Source: Deltaproteobacteria bacterium
Lineage (GTDB): Archaea; Thermoplasmatota; Poseidoniia; Poseidoniales; Poseidoniaceae
Direction: 5' to 3'
Length of the DNA stretch: 32,634 nt
Assembly: GCA_028344335.1 (NCBI GenBank)
Contig: JAOMAZ010000017.1
Coordinates: forward strand, 1-32,634
A program made the position numbers and the translations under genes. Position 1 is the stretch's first letter. Every line of letters starts with the position of its first letter. Shown in pieces: positions 16,084-24,136 of the stretch. Below the pieces are notes generated by a model, which was not told the DNA's origin, ran no database searches, and saw only the letters and a program-made list of their open reading frames with translations.

Positions 16084-16863
16084 ATGGCGATTAAAACCAC
16101 TATTAGAGAATCGGTAGCGATCATAAAGATGACAGGAAAAACTGCTTCAAATTCATTCTCTAGAGAAGCTATCAAAGAAATTGCAGAAGCAATCGATGCT
16201 TCATTGAACAACCAAGAAGTTAGAGGAATAGTCATTACAGGAGAGGGTAAGTTTTTCTCTGCAGGCGCTGATATTAAGGGCTTCAAAAAACATATCGAAG
16301 ATGAAACAATAATAGATTTCATTCATGACCTTACCGGAAAACTACATCCTCTTATTCTCAGAATGAGGCGGTCACCGAAGATATTGGTTGCAGCAATAAA
16401 TGGGGCAGCAGCAGGGGGAGGTTTGGGATTAGCACTTGCTTGTGATGCAAGAGTTGCAGGGCCAAGTGCAAAATTGGCAGCCTCGTATGCAGGAATTGGT
16501 CTTTCTCCTGATGGCGGGACCACTTGGCTATTGCCAAGGCTTGTGGGTGATCAAGTGAGTCGTAGATTTTTCTTGGAAAACCAAATTTGGGGACCCAAAG
16601 AAGCACAAGGCTATGGCGCAGTTGATTATTATGTATCAGAGGAAGAATTTATTCCAAAAGCTATCGAAATAGCGGCAACATGGTCACAATGGGGCAGTCA
16701 TACAAGAGAGGCAACGAAGCACCTTATTGACGTTCAGACGAGCCAAGAACTAGATGCCCACCTTAATCATGAGCGTTTGTTGATTGAAGCAGCGGGTACA
16801 ACCACCGATTTCCGAGAAGGCGTTGATGCTTTTCTCAATAAACGTCCAGCGAATTTTGAATAG
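16084..16863 (+). CDS. Crotonase-family isomerase, PaaG-like
   Basis: 259-residue crotonase-fold protein. The oxyanion-hole segments FSAGADIKGF (59-67) and INGAAAGGGLGLALACD are present. Both hydratase glutamates are missing: GGGLE is GGGLG, and the second position falls in SYAGIGLSPDGGTTWLLPR, which carries an aspartate (about 143) instead. That SPDGG arrangement is the one used by PaaG-type isomerases (1,2-epoxyphenylacetyl-CoA isomerase) and some delta3-delta2-enoyl-CoA isomerases. An isomerase is therefore more likely than a hydratase. It lies four bases after the ALDH gene, with GGATGAT just ahead of its ATG. A hairpin follows before the convergent sodX-like gene. Confidence 0.85.
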   Translation: MAIKTTIRESVAIIKMTGKTASNSFSREAIKEIAEAIDASLNNQEVRGIVITGEGKFFSAGADIKGFKKHIEDETIIDFIHDLTGKLHPLILRMRRSPKILVAAINGAAAGGGLGLALACDARVAGPSAKLAASYAGIGLSPDGGTTWLLPRLVGDQVSRRFFLENQIWGPKEAQGYGAVDYYVSEEEFIPKAIEIAATWSQWGSHTREATKHLIDVQTSQELDAHLNHERLLIEAAGTTTDFREGVDAFLNKRPANFE

Positions 16864-16865
16864 GC

Positions 16866-16892
16866 ATTTTGTGGGTGATGAACCCTCAAAAT
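16866..16892. terminator. Hairpin between convergent genes, candidate bidirectional terminator
   Basis: ATTTTG (16866-16871) pairs with CAAAAT (16887-16892) and GGGT (16873-16876) with ACCC (16882-16885), separated by one T-T mismatch and closed by a five-base loop. It fills the 43-base gap between the ends of the PaaG-like and sodX-like genes. Archaeal termination relies mainly on U-tracts, so the role is tentative. Confidence 0.45.
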
Positions 16893-16906
16893 AAGATTAG
16901 AGTAGT

Positions 16907-17185
16907 TTAAGAGTATTCCATCTTACCGATTATAGAATCAAATGTTACAGCACCAAAATTATGGCTATCATCTGAAGCCAATGGGTCGGGATTATCACCT
17001 TCTAAGAAAAAGCGGTCATCATCAATGGACTTTATTCGCTTGACTATTTTCATATTTTTCCTAAGGGGATGAGAGACAAGAACCACATCACCTTCCTTCA
17101 AATTTTCAACAGCACTGAATTTAATGATATCACCCGGCTTAAGGGTGGGGAGCATACTGTCGCCGTGAATGACGACCTTCACCAT
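16907..17185 (-). CDS. sodX: Nickel superoxide dismutase maturation protease (S26-like, SodX)
   Basis: A 92-residue signal-peptidase-I-like serine protease with no obvious membrane anchor. The nucleophile lies in HGDSMLPTLKPGD (Ser10), the general-base lysine in MKIVKRIKS (about Lys49), and the S26 box FFLEGDNPDPLASDDSHNFG follows. The gene directly follows the nickel SOD gene on the same strand. In known NiSOD loci such a protease removes the short leader so that the N-terminal His-Cys hook can bind nickel. I use ATG at 17185; a longer frame to 17269 would overlap sodN. The context makes the assignment much stronger than the sequence alone. Confidence 0.85.
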   Translation of the reverse strand: MVKVVIHGDSMLPTLKPGDIIKFSAVENLKEGDVVLVSHPLRKNMKIVKRIKSIDDDRFFLEGDNPDPLASDDSHNFGAVTFDSIIGKMEYS

Positions 17186-17195
17186 GCATACCAAC

Positions 17196-17636
17196 TCATG
17201 AGGCGCGAACCCAAGCATCATCTCTGCCCTTGGCCGTCCAGAACATGTGGTGAATCGCTTCGATGGCATCCATCAATTCTTGGGCATGTACTGCAGAAAC
17301 CTCTACTTTACAGGCGCTGCATAACTTTGCTGCTTTCCAAAAGATATCATGTAGGTTAGGAATGGATTCCAAGTGTTGTGGCTTGAAGAAATCAGTCCAA
17401 AGGACCAGTAACTCATCCTTGCACTTCTGGGCTTCTTCTTCCTTTATTGTGGCATAGCGGCTCATGGTGTTGATGTAGGCGGCCATTGCACCTGAATCAT
17501 CAGGGTAAGTTAGGTCGAGCATTTTCTTGGTCATCGATTGAACTGCTTCACCCGCAATTCTAGCGCTAGCAGGGTCGTAAACCCCACAGGGTCCGTCACA
17601 GTGGGCAAAGGCATTGAGTATTTCTTCAGAGGTCAT
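17196..17636 (-). CDS. sodN: Nickel superoxide dismutase (NiSOD) precursor
   Basis: Disproportionates superoxide with a nickel ion bound by the N-terminal hook. The hook is visible as HCDGPCGVYDPASARIAGEAV, with His1, Cys2, Cys6 and Tyr9 of the mature enzyme. It is preceded by an 11-residue leader, MTSEEILNAFA, to be cut before the histidine. The rest (KMLDLTYPDDSGAMAAYINTMSRYATIKEEEAQKCKDELLVLWTDFF, then HDIFWKAAKLCSACK) is the four-helix bundle. ATG at 17636 yields 146 residues, normal for a precursor; the frame is open to 17783 but would overlap the zinc-ribbon gene. The maturation protease follows ten bases downstream. Nickel uptake genes are not in the window. Confidence 0.93.
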   Translation of the reverse strand: MTSEEILNAFAHCDGPCGVYDPASARIAGEAVQSMTKKMLDLTYPDDSGAMAAYINTMSRYATIKEEEAQKCKDELLVLWTDFFKPQHLESIPNLHDIFWKAAKLCSACKVEVSAVHAQELMDAIEAIHHMFWTAKGRDDAWVRAS

Positions 17637-17721
17637 CGACTTGGCGAATGAGTATCTACCTATCAATTTGTGTACATCTGAAGGCGTGGGTTTCAATAGG
17701 CAAGGCGTCAAAGCCCCTGAT

Positions 17722-17826
17722 ATGGGATTTGATGACGCCGTCTCAATTTGCCCCAGTTGCGGTTTTAACCTTGGGTTATTCATACCAGGGATGCCTTGTC
17801 CATATTGTGGAGAGACTCTCCTATAG
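17722..17826 (+). CDS. 34-residue zinc-ribbon protein
   Basis: A very small frame starting at ATG 17722 and reading MGFDDAVSICPSC, then GMPCPYCGETLL. Two CPxCG knuckles twelve residues apart make one C4 zinc ribbon. Archaea encode many such mini zinc fingers, and the dense cysteine/glycine pattern is unlikely by chance in a frame of this length. The longer frame from 17614 would run into the start of sodN on the other strand. It sits in the only gap between sodN and the 3-hydroxyacyl-CoA dehydrogenase gene, whose end it overlaps by six bases. Role unknown; protein or nucleic-acid binding are both possible. Confidence 0.6.
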   Translation: MGFDDAVSICPSCGFNLGLFIPGMPCPYCGETLL

Positions 17827-18702
17827 GATACGCTCTATTGGTGAACCACTTCCCCAATCATAGATACCCTTGCCGGTCTTTTTGCCAAGTGCACCATCTG
17901 ATACTAATTTTTGGAGTAGCGGATGCGGAGCATAGGAATCATCATTGAATGATTTCTGAAGATTAAGCAAAATATCTCTACGAACATCTAAGCCTACTAA
18001 GTCCGTCAATTCTAAAGGTCCCATTGGATGTCTGTATCCTAAAACCATAGCAGTATCGATGTCTTTAGCGCTAGCAACACCATCTGCCAACATGCGAATT
18101 GCCTCATTGCCTAATACGACTCCGAGTCTGGATGTTGCAAAACCAGGTACATCATTCACCAAAATTGTTGTTTTGTTCATAGCTTCACCAGCGGCTTTTG
18201 CTGCTGCAACTGTTTCTTCAGAACATAAATCATGCTTAATTAATTCAAGAAGTTCCATTATCGGTACTGGATTGAAAAAATGCATACCAATTACCTTTTC
18301 TGGTCGCCCTGATGCTGCTGCGATATCAGCAATACAGAGTGAGGAAGTATTTGTTCCTAAGATACAATCCTCTTTTGTCTCAATGCCAAGTACATGAAAT
18401 ATTCTAGCCTTGAGTTGAAGATTTTCAGGAACAGCCTCGATTACCATGTCTGCTTCTTTCACAGCCTCTACCATATCTGAGTATGAATAAAGGTTAGAGG
18501 CCCATTTTACCTTCTGTTCTTGAGTCGTCTTTCCACGAGCAATACCTTTGTCCCAAAAAGCATCAATGGCTTTCATGCCACGCTCAAGACCTTCAGGAAA
18601 AGCATCAAACAAATTGGTTTTCCAACCGGCTTGGGCGCAAATTTGAGCAATCCCCGCACCCATTGTCCCAGCACCGATAACTGCTACGGTTTCGATATCC
18701 AT
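17821..18702 (-). CDS. 3-hydroxyacyl-CoA dehydrogenase
   Basis: NAD-dependent enzyme oxidising (S)-3-hydroxyacyl-CoA to 3-ketoacyl-CoA (fadB2/hbd/paaH type). The Rossmann motif VIGAGTMGAGIAQ opens the protein at ATG 18702. Next come LFDAFPEGLERG, MVIEAVPENLQLK, NTSSLCIADIA and the catalytic HFFNPVPIMELLEL (His plus the EAVPE glutamate). The C-terminal domain has VNDVPGFATSRL, DTAMVLGYRHPMGPLELTDLVGLD and GKKTGKGIYDW. At 293 residues it is a complete single-function enzyme. It is the last gene of a minus-strand run that includes a crotonase and a BoxB/PaaA-like oxygenase, which would fit the dehydrogenation step of an aromatic-CoA or fatty-acid pathway. Confidence 0.93.
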   Translation of the reverse strand: MDIETVAVIGAGTMGAGIAQICAQAGWKTNLFDAFPEGLERGMKAIDAFWDKGIARGKTTQEQKVKWASNLYSYSDMVEAVKEADMVIEAVPENLQLKARIFHVLGIETKEDCILGTNTSSLCIADIAAASGRPEKVIGMHFFNPVPIMELLELIKHDLCSEETVAAAKAAGEAMNKTTILVNDVPGFATSRLGVVLGNEAIRMLADGVASAKDIDTAMVLGYRHPMGPLELTDLVGLDVRRDILLNLQKSFNDDSYAPHPLLQKLVSDGALGKKTGKGIYDWGSGSPIERIL

Positions 18703-18703
18703 A

Positions 18704-19636
18704 TTACTCGCCGGGCGTTGCTTGTTGATGACGTTTATCGCTCTGAGCAAGTGCAACCCCACCTGCAATTAGGATGAATGCTGCAACCAAACTCCAACCA
18801 AGTTTTTCATCGAGCAGCCACCATCCTGTGATTATGCCAAATGGTGGTACGAGGTAGACATAGAGAGCCGCTTTTCCAGCCCCAATGACTTTGATTCCAT
18901 TTGCAAACCAAACATACGAGATTACGGTTGAGAATATTGCCAAGAAAACAGTTGCCCACCATGCTTGAGCACTGATGCTGGGGATTCCTGATTGGGTAGT
19001 TTCCCAACCAGCCCAAGGAGTAAGAAAAAGGAAACCTGCGACAGAAGCCCACACTGTGAGTGTTAGGGGTGTCATTGCTTGTTCAGCATCGCGTGTAGGT
19101 TTTGTCATGGCTTTTTTCATCATGATAGATGATGCAGCCCAAGCCAAGGCTGCAGTTGCGATGAGGGCATCTCCAAGCATTCTTGATGAGGCTGGAATAT
19201 CGACATTTGGCGAGTAAAGAAATAACATCAAGACTCCTGAAAAACCTATTATTATCCCAATTCCTAGCCGAGGATTCATTTTTTCGGAAAGAAGAGGGAT
19301 AGCCAATAATGCGGTAAATAGTGGATTAAGTGTGATCATCAATGATGCATCGCCAGCGGCTGTGTATTTCATTCCGAACATGAATAGTGCTTGGTATACG
19401 GTGGTTGAAAAGAAACCAATTAACAAGATAATTTTCCATTGTTGTTTTGTTGGTAAATGTAATTCTCCTTTGATTTTTAGCCAGACGAAAAAACAAGCCA
19501 AGGCTATACAATATCGTAACCAAGCAGCTGTGATTGGTGGTATTTCTAAGGCCATGATTCGACCGGCTGTCCAACTTGCCCCCCATATTGCTGCTACTGC
19601 AAGAAGTTGCAGATGCACGATAAGATGCTTCTGCAT
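18704..19636 (-). CDS. EamA/DMT-family transporter
   Basis: 310-residue membrane protein with ten hydrophobic segments arranged as two EamA repeats. The first carries AIWGASWTAGRI and ALFMFGMKYTAAGDASLMI, the second WAASSIMMKKAM and YVWFANGIKVIGAGKAALYVYLVPPFG. These proteins are drug/metabolite or amino-acid exporters and importers; the substrate here is unknown. I start at ATG 19636 (MQKHLIVHLQLL) since the longer frame overlaps the preceding gene. It ends one base before the dehydrogenase start, so the two are surely cotranscribed. In this context it could move an aromatic or acid substrate, which is inference only. Confidence 0.88.
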   Translation of the reverse strand: MQKHLIVHLQLLAVAAIWGASWTAGRIMALEIPPITAAWLRYCIALACFFVWLKIKGELHLPTKQQWKIILLIGFFSTTVYQALFMFGMKYTAAGDASLMITLNPLFTALLAIPLLSEKMNPRLGIGIIIGFSGVLMLFLYSPNVDIPASSRMLGDALIATAALAWAASSIMMKKAMTKPTRDAEQAMTPLTLTVWASVAGFLFLTPWAGWETTQSGIPSISAQAWWATVFLAIFSTVISYVWFANGIKVIGAGKAALYVYLVPPFGIITGWWLLDEKLGWSLVAAFILIAGGVALAQSDKRHQQATPGE

Positions 19637-19661
19637 ACAATGGGGAGTAATATCTAGGATA

Positions 19662-22358
19662 TCAAGTGAATGCGCCTTCAGGTGCTTCTTCCACTCCATT
19701 CAATACTGCTGCTACCAAAACAGCATCACCATAATCTGCGTAATCTACTAGGATGTAATTTGGTAACATACCATGTTTTTCGAAACAGAGTTGGGCATGT
19801 CGCCAAAGTGAGGCGAACTGATTGACCAATTGTGCATCTGCCTCACTTGAAATTGGGTCGGTAATATAGTGAGCAATCTGCAACATGCTTGCCGACCCAT
19901 TTCCTCTACTGTTTTCACAATCAAATTCAGAGTCTGATTGGTAGGAGAAAGCAGTCATCCTAGTTTCATCATGCTCATCTAACCACCAATCATAGCCTTG
20001 GTTCTCACTATCTGCCATCACTACAAGTCGGGTATTTGCGAACACCATTTCACCGAGAGTTGGCCATAGTTCCTGTTTTGAGAACAAGTATGGACTTAGA
20101 TCTGAATTATTGAATTCCCCGTACATTGTGGTTGCATTCACATAATTTTCAAACGCCAGAGTTACAACTTCATATGGGTTGTCTTCAAGAAAGTCTGCCA
20201 CCTCTTCCAGTTGATTTTGTGCCAACTCTCCTCCACTTTGTAGACATGGATGAATGAGTGGTATGTCCCAATCTCCATGGCAGACCCAGACTTCACCATT
20301 ATAGTCGTAAACATCCATGTTAATATATCGAATTCCACGTTCTAATTGAGTGCTAATATTTGCAAGTTGATTCTCGGCAATATTGTTGAAGCCACTTTCG
20401 GGATTTGCATGAGAGTTATGCGTTGCAGGATAGACAACATCGTCAAAACTTCTGGTACAAAGGATGGAATAACCATTACAGGAAAATGTATCGCTAGGAT
20501 TTGTAGGGTCGGTATTCAATTCCAGTTCAAAGCCATCAATCCAGCCATCACCATCGCTATCATTGAGGCGTGGGTCAAGGGGTGCAATTCCGGAATAATT
20601 ACCTACTATCGTGGCAACAAATAATTGGCCATTTAGATTTGATATAGTTGAGACTTCAGATAATAATAAAGCATCATTTGATAATCTAGAATCTATATGT
20701 TTGTTGAAATCATATGACCAGATGCCTTCATTTGTTGAAAACCACCATTCATTAGCAGCGCTTCTTGCTAGTGCTGACAATTTTCCTCTATCTTCTTCGA
20801 ATAAAGAATTAGTATCAAGAACATTATCTTCTGAAAAGTGATGAATCATCGTATTCCCTCGAATACCTATAACTGCTCCTTCGTTGTCTTGGTCTGCCAA
20901 TAAGTTGGAGAATGGAGTTTCTGTTGAAGAGTCGCTAAAGGGCCCGATTTTCCAATTCGAATCTGGTTGATTATCCAATAGGTCGAGGGTCTTGACGTGA
21001 ATAAGTGCTGAATCTACAGCAATCCAAACTCCTTCTCCCGAAAACTCGATTGCTTGAAAATCATGACCTAAGTCTATGATGAAGTCAGAAGCATTCCACT
21101 GAGAAATCAAAGACCCATCAGATGATAATTCAAGCACTCCTAAGCGGTTTGTTGATGTCAAAAAAGCTAATCTCGTTGTTCCAGATGCCTCTGGCAACAG
21201 TGTCAAGTCATCAATTTGCCCAGAGACTATAAGTTCAGGCTCATTTGTTGAATTTCCATCGATTAAAGTTTCAATAATTGACAAACCAGTTGAGTCTGCC
21301 ACTGCTAACCAGCCTTGTTGTGCCCCTTCATGAAGCAGTAAATGGTTCACTTCTGTAAATCCGATTCTATTTCCTTCACTGTATTGAATACCTTCAGAAT
21401 CACCCAACCAATAACTCCCAGAACTATGTGTGGCAATACTGCTTGCTGCGCTAGGCATTATCGTAGTTCTATTTCGCAGTGAAATATATTTATCAGATGT
21501 GTTGATAAGAAATGTTCCGCCAATTGCAGAATCAGCATTAATTAGCCATTCATCTCGTGCAGTTAAGATGCCATCGAAGCCATCCTTATCTGAGTCATTT
21601 ACACCATCTAAGAAATTGAGTGGGTCCATTTGCCAGGTTAATTCCACTCCATCGGGAATACCGTCTAGATCGCTATCTGCCAGTAGGGGGTCGAGGCCAC
21701 CTTTCCAAAGCCCATCGATTTCTACCAGCCATGAGGCAGGTGCACCGAACCATATTTCAGTACTGGAATTTAATTCTTCATTTTTTTCTAATTGGCCATT
21801 TGCATTTGCATCCACGCCGTCTTGGTCGACATCTGTGTCCGAGGCGATTAGAGGTGAGAAGTCAACACATAAGTTATCATCACCTCTTGTGCCATTTGCC
21901 ATTTGACGAGTGCAAAGAATGATTTCCAAGCCATCCGGAATGCCGTCTCCATCGCTATCAGAGTTTTGTGGGTTGAGGGTCATTTCTCTTGCCAATACAG
22001 TTTCAATATCGCATGTCTCGATGCTCAAGGGCCAACAGAACTCTTGTAGATTAGTTAGGCCATCGTGGTCTGGGTCTGCATTTGAATCGATTAGATTGTA
22101 ATTAAGGCCAACGAGTTTGCTTGTTCTACCATCTGGCGAAGTAACTTTTGGTTCGCCTGAATATTCTAATTCCCATGAATCAGGCATACCATCATTGTCA
22201 GTATCGAGGCTTTCTTCAGGCTCAAAGCCCCAAGAGATGAGTCCATAACCTGCGGTGGTAATGAGTAGACCAATCCCAATCACTAAGGCTATTTGAAGAC
22301 CCCTTGATGAGGCGGGCCCATCCATATCCATCATTCGCGGTATGGTGGTTTCTGACAT
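19662..22358 (-). CDS. Membrane-anchored protein with TSP3-like calcium repeats, propeller-like domain and C-terminal PI-PLC-like domain
   Basis: About 898 residues. A signal anchor (about 22-44, LQIALVIGIGLLITTAGYGL) is followed by several thrombospondin-3-like calcium repeats (DTDNDGMPDSWE, DPDHDGLTNLQEF, DSDGDGIPDGLE, DSDLDGIPDGVE, NDSDKDGFDG). Next comes a beta-rich region of about 300 residues resembling a propeller (GIWSYDF and WWFSTNEG-type units), another calcium repeat (DSDGDGWIDGFE) and a C-terminal PLC-like phosphodiesterase domain. That domain has YPATHNSHAN (about 643-652) and NGEVWVCHGDWD (about 686-696), placing two histidines 46 residues apart, like the catalytic pair of bacterial PI-PLC. 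A surface phosphodiesterase acting on phospholipid or a glycan-phosphate headgroup is likely. Cysteines suggest disulfides outside the cell. Confidence 0.82.
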   Translation of the reverse strand: MSETTIPRMMDMDGPASSRGLQIALVIGIGLLITTAGYGLISWGFEPEESLDTDNDGMPDSWELEYSGEPKVTSPDGRTSKLVGLNYNLIDSNADPDHDGLTNLQEFCWPLSIETCDIETVLAREMTLNPQNSDSDGDGIPDGLEIILCTRQMANGTRGDDNLCVDFSPLIASDTDVDQDGVDANANGQLEKNEELNSSTEIWFGAPASWLVEIDGLWKGGLDPLLADSDLDGIPDGVELTWQMDPLNFLDGVNDSDKDGFDGILTARDEWLINADSAIGGTFLINTSDKYISLRNRTTIMPSAASSIATHSSGSYWLGDSEGIQYSEGNRIGFTEVNHLLLHEGAQQGWLAVADSTGLSIIETLIDGNSTNEPELIVSGQIDDLTLLPEASGTTRLAFLTSTNRLGVLELSSDGSLISQWNASDFIIDLGHDFQAIEFSGEGVWIAVDSALIHVKTLDLLDNQPDSNWKIGPFSDSSTETPFSNLLADQDNEGAVIGIRGNTMIHHFSEDNVLDTNSLFEEDRGKLSALARSAANEWWFSTNEGIWSYDFNKHIDSRLSNDALLLSEVSTISNLNGQLFVATIVGNYSGIAPLDPRLNDSDGDGWIDGFELELNTDPTNPSDTFSCNGYSILCTRSFDDVVYPATHNSHANPESGFNNIAENQLANISTQLERGIRYINMDVYDYNGEVWVCHGDWDIPLIHPCLQSGGELAQNQLEEVADFLEDNPYEVVTLAFENYVNATTMYGEFNNSDLSPYLFSKQELWPTLGEMVFANTRLVVMADSENQGYDWWLDEHDETRMTAFSYQSDSEFDCENSRGNGSASMLQIAHYITDPISSEADAQLVNQFASLWRHAQLCFEKHGMLPNYILVDYADYGDAVLVAAVLNGVEEAPEGAFT

Positions 22359-22395
22359 GTGCCTCATATAGCCACAGGTGGTAATTGAATTGAGT

Positions 22396-22935
22396 CTATT
22401 CCCTACGAGACCATTCTGCGAGGGCAAGTTCTAGTAACCTCTGACGTGGTAATGGAGATTCTGGCAAGGCATCCATTGGCGCATATTCCTTGATTCCCTC
22501 TATCAATTGAACATAGAGGCCGTAGGCTGCTATATCTTCTTCAAAGGGGGCATTTAATCCAAGTTTTCGCAGACCTGCACAGGTATCTTCGGACCATATT
22601 GGATAGACTAGGGTAGTAAAATGAAGCCATTCAGAGAGGCGCCGTAAATCGATTTCATCAATGCTTAGTAAGCCTTCGATAAGTGATACATCAGGATAAT
22701 TGATGATATTCAGAGCCGAGAGAACTTCTTGAACAACTCCCACAGGGAGAGCGATTGGTGTTGCTGAACTCCATTGGTCAATTTGCTGAAGATGCTCAAT
22801 ACATAATTTTCCTTCTATTTGGAATAACAACTGTATGTATTTTTCATCATCAGATGCATCCAATAATTCAGAGAATTGCTGGTAAAAATCTTCGCAACCC
22901 TCTACGTCAATGCCGTACAAGGCAACAGGTATCAT
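22396..22935 (-). CDS. Conserved-looking soluble protein of unknown function downstream of the BoxB-like gene
   Basis: 179 residues, mostly helical by composition, acidic, without membrane segments or a motif I recognise. Notable stretches are MIPVALYGIDVEGCEDFYQQF, FQIEGKLCIEHLQQID, LSIDEIDLRRLSEWLHFTTLVYPIWS and the C-terminal PLPRQRLLELALAEWSRRE. It starts four bases after the stop of the BoxB/PaaA-like oxygenase gene, so the two are almost certainly translated from one message. A small partner subunit or assembly factor of the oxygenase is a reasonable guess. I see neither the iron ligands of PaaC nor the flavin/FeS motifs of BoxA or PaaE. Confidence 0.7.
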   Translation of the reverse strand: MIPVALYGIDVEGCEDFYQQFSELLDASDDEKYIQLLFQIEGKLCIEHLQQIDQWSSATPIALPVGVVQEVLSALNIINYPDVSLIEGLLSIDEIDLRRLSEWLHFTTLVYPIWSEDTCAGLRKLGLNAPFEEDIAAYGLYVQLIEGIKEYAPMDALPESPLPRQRLLELALAEWSRRE

Positions 22936-22939
22936 GAAA

Positions 22940-24103
22940 TCACGCCTTTATTTGGCCGATTCCTGAATCAATCATCATTCGAGTAGGAGCACGGTGTTCG
23001 ACCCATTCTTGTTTGAATAGTTCCTTCAGGTCTTCTTCGTCTTGAGATGTAGGTAGGAGTTCAGAGGTGTAGTTTCTCCATTCTTCGTCGGTTCCTTCGA
23101 ATGCATTTCCGTCTACCATGTAGCGCTTGTTGGCATAGTCTCCGATGTCACGGTTGAAGTTTTCATGAGCAACGTAAAGCGGTGGTATACCTTCAGGTAA
23201 TAATCCATTCATTTTATCAACTTCTGCAACTATTTCATCATGATAGTGCTGACGACTTTCTTCATTGAGTCTTGTTTTGAAAACTTCTTGTCCAGATTCG
23301 AGTTTAGCACGCTCATCCCAGCGTCCTTTGATTCCCCAAACATAAGCCCATTCTGCAGCACTGCTTGAATCGGTGCCGAATAGGTCGTGGGCTGTGGAAA
23401 CCCATTTGTTAAAATATCGCTGTAGCATATCTAAGGGGATTACTCCCGCCTTGATTATTCGGCGTAGCCCATTGGCTCCAGTTCCAAGGTGGAATGATTC
23501 TTCTTTCAGCATTGGGCCCATGCTAGCAGCAAGGGGTTTGAAACTGGAAGTTGATAGCATCCCAAGTTGAAACTTTCCATCTCGGTCTACAAACATGGTG
23601 TAACAGAAGAAATCTAGCCAATGAGGCATTGGTCTGTTGAAGGCACCGAGAAGCCGACTACCATCTTGTGCATTTCTTTCCAATAACTTCTGGGCTTCAC
23701 GGGCTCCCTGTTGTCCGAAATAGGTCATAAGTAAGTAGCACATTTGCCAACCGTGGCGTTGTTCTTCTGCCATTATACGAGCTGCTGCATAGCGGTCGTA
23801 ATCGCTTGGCGCACTTTCTAACAGGTGTTTTTGCTGTTCGACACTTGCGAATTCTGTATCACCTTGAACAGTAATCATGCTTAGTAGGCCATCTCGAATA
23901 TTCTGGTGGGGAATTTGTAATGAGCGCTCCCACTTCTTTCTACCCTCATAGTCTCCGAATTCAATGACTTCACCAGCACGTTCCCAATCAAATTTAATCG
24001 ATAAATCAAAGTCCCCAATCCAAGCAGGGTCGAAACCGACCATTTTCTGCCAATCTCCAAAGTTTTCTACCCATTCGTCGAAGGTCGTCGGTAACTCGCT
24101 CAT
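22940..24103 (-). CDS. BoxB/PaaA-family di-iron oxygenase (benzoyl-CoA/phenylacetyl-CoA epoxidase-like)
   Basis: 387-residue ferritin-like protein. Iron ligands are recognisable: Glu84 in VQGDTEFASVEQQ, EEQRHGW (113-119) and the second EExxH, KEESFHLG (200-207), with DRDGKFQL between. The QGDTE-ASVEQQ and LLGAFN..HWLDFFCYT.FVDRDGK segments recall BoxB, which epoxidises benzoyl-CoA; the KEESFH box recalls PaaA. It is shorter than typical BoxB (about 470) and longer than PaaA (about 310). Neither partner (BoxA or PaaE reductase, PaaB, PaaC) is in the window. Neighbours that fit an aryl-CoA pathway are two crotonases, a PaaG-like isomerase, a hydroxyacyl-CoA dehydrogenase and an ALDH. The substrate is unproven. 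Confidence 0.82.
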   Translation of the reverse strand: MSELPTTFDEWVENFGDWQKMVGFDPAWIGDFDLSIKFDWERAGEVIEFGDYEGRKKWERSLQIPHQNIRDGLLSMITVQGDTEFASVEQQKHLLESAPSDYDRYAAARIMAEEQRHGWQMCYLLMTYFGQQGAREAQKLLERNAQDGSRLLGAFNRPMPHWLDFFCYTMFVDRDGKFQLGMLSTSSFKPLAASMGPMLKEESFHLGTGANGLRRIIKAGVIPLDMLQRYFNKWVSTAHDLFGTDSSSAAEWAYVWGIKGRWDERAKLESGQEVFKTRLNEESRQHYHDEIVAEVDKMNGLLPEGIPPLYVAHENFNRDIGDYANKRYMVDGNAFEGTDEEWRNYTSELLPTSQDEEDLKELFKQEWVEHRAPTRMMIDSGIGQIKA

Positions 24104-24136
24104 GGTTCTCGGAGATGCTCTTCCTCCTTGAATGAT

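Noticed and set aside
21430-21906. 158-residue plus-strand frame within the calcium-repeat gene
   Set aside because: It is Ser/Pro-rich because it is the complement of the Asp/Gly repeats, with no independent support.
20540-22210. CRISPR-like or DNA repeat array suggested by recurring CCATCGCTATC-type words
   Set aside because: These words are codons of TSP3-like calcium repeats on the minus strand, with irregular spacing and no conserved repeat-spacer structure.
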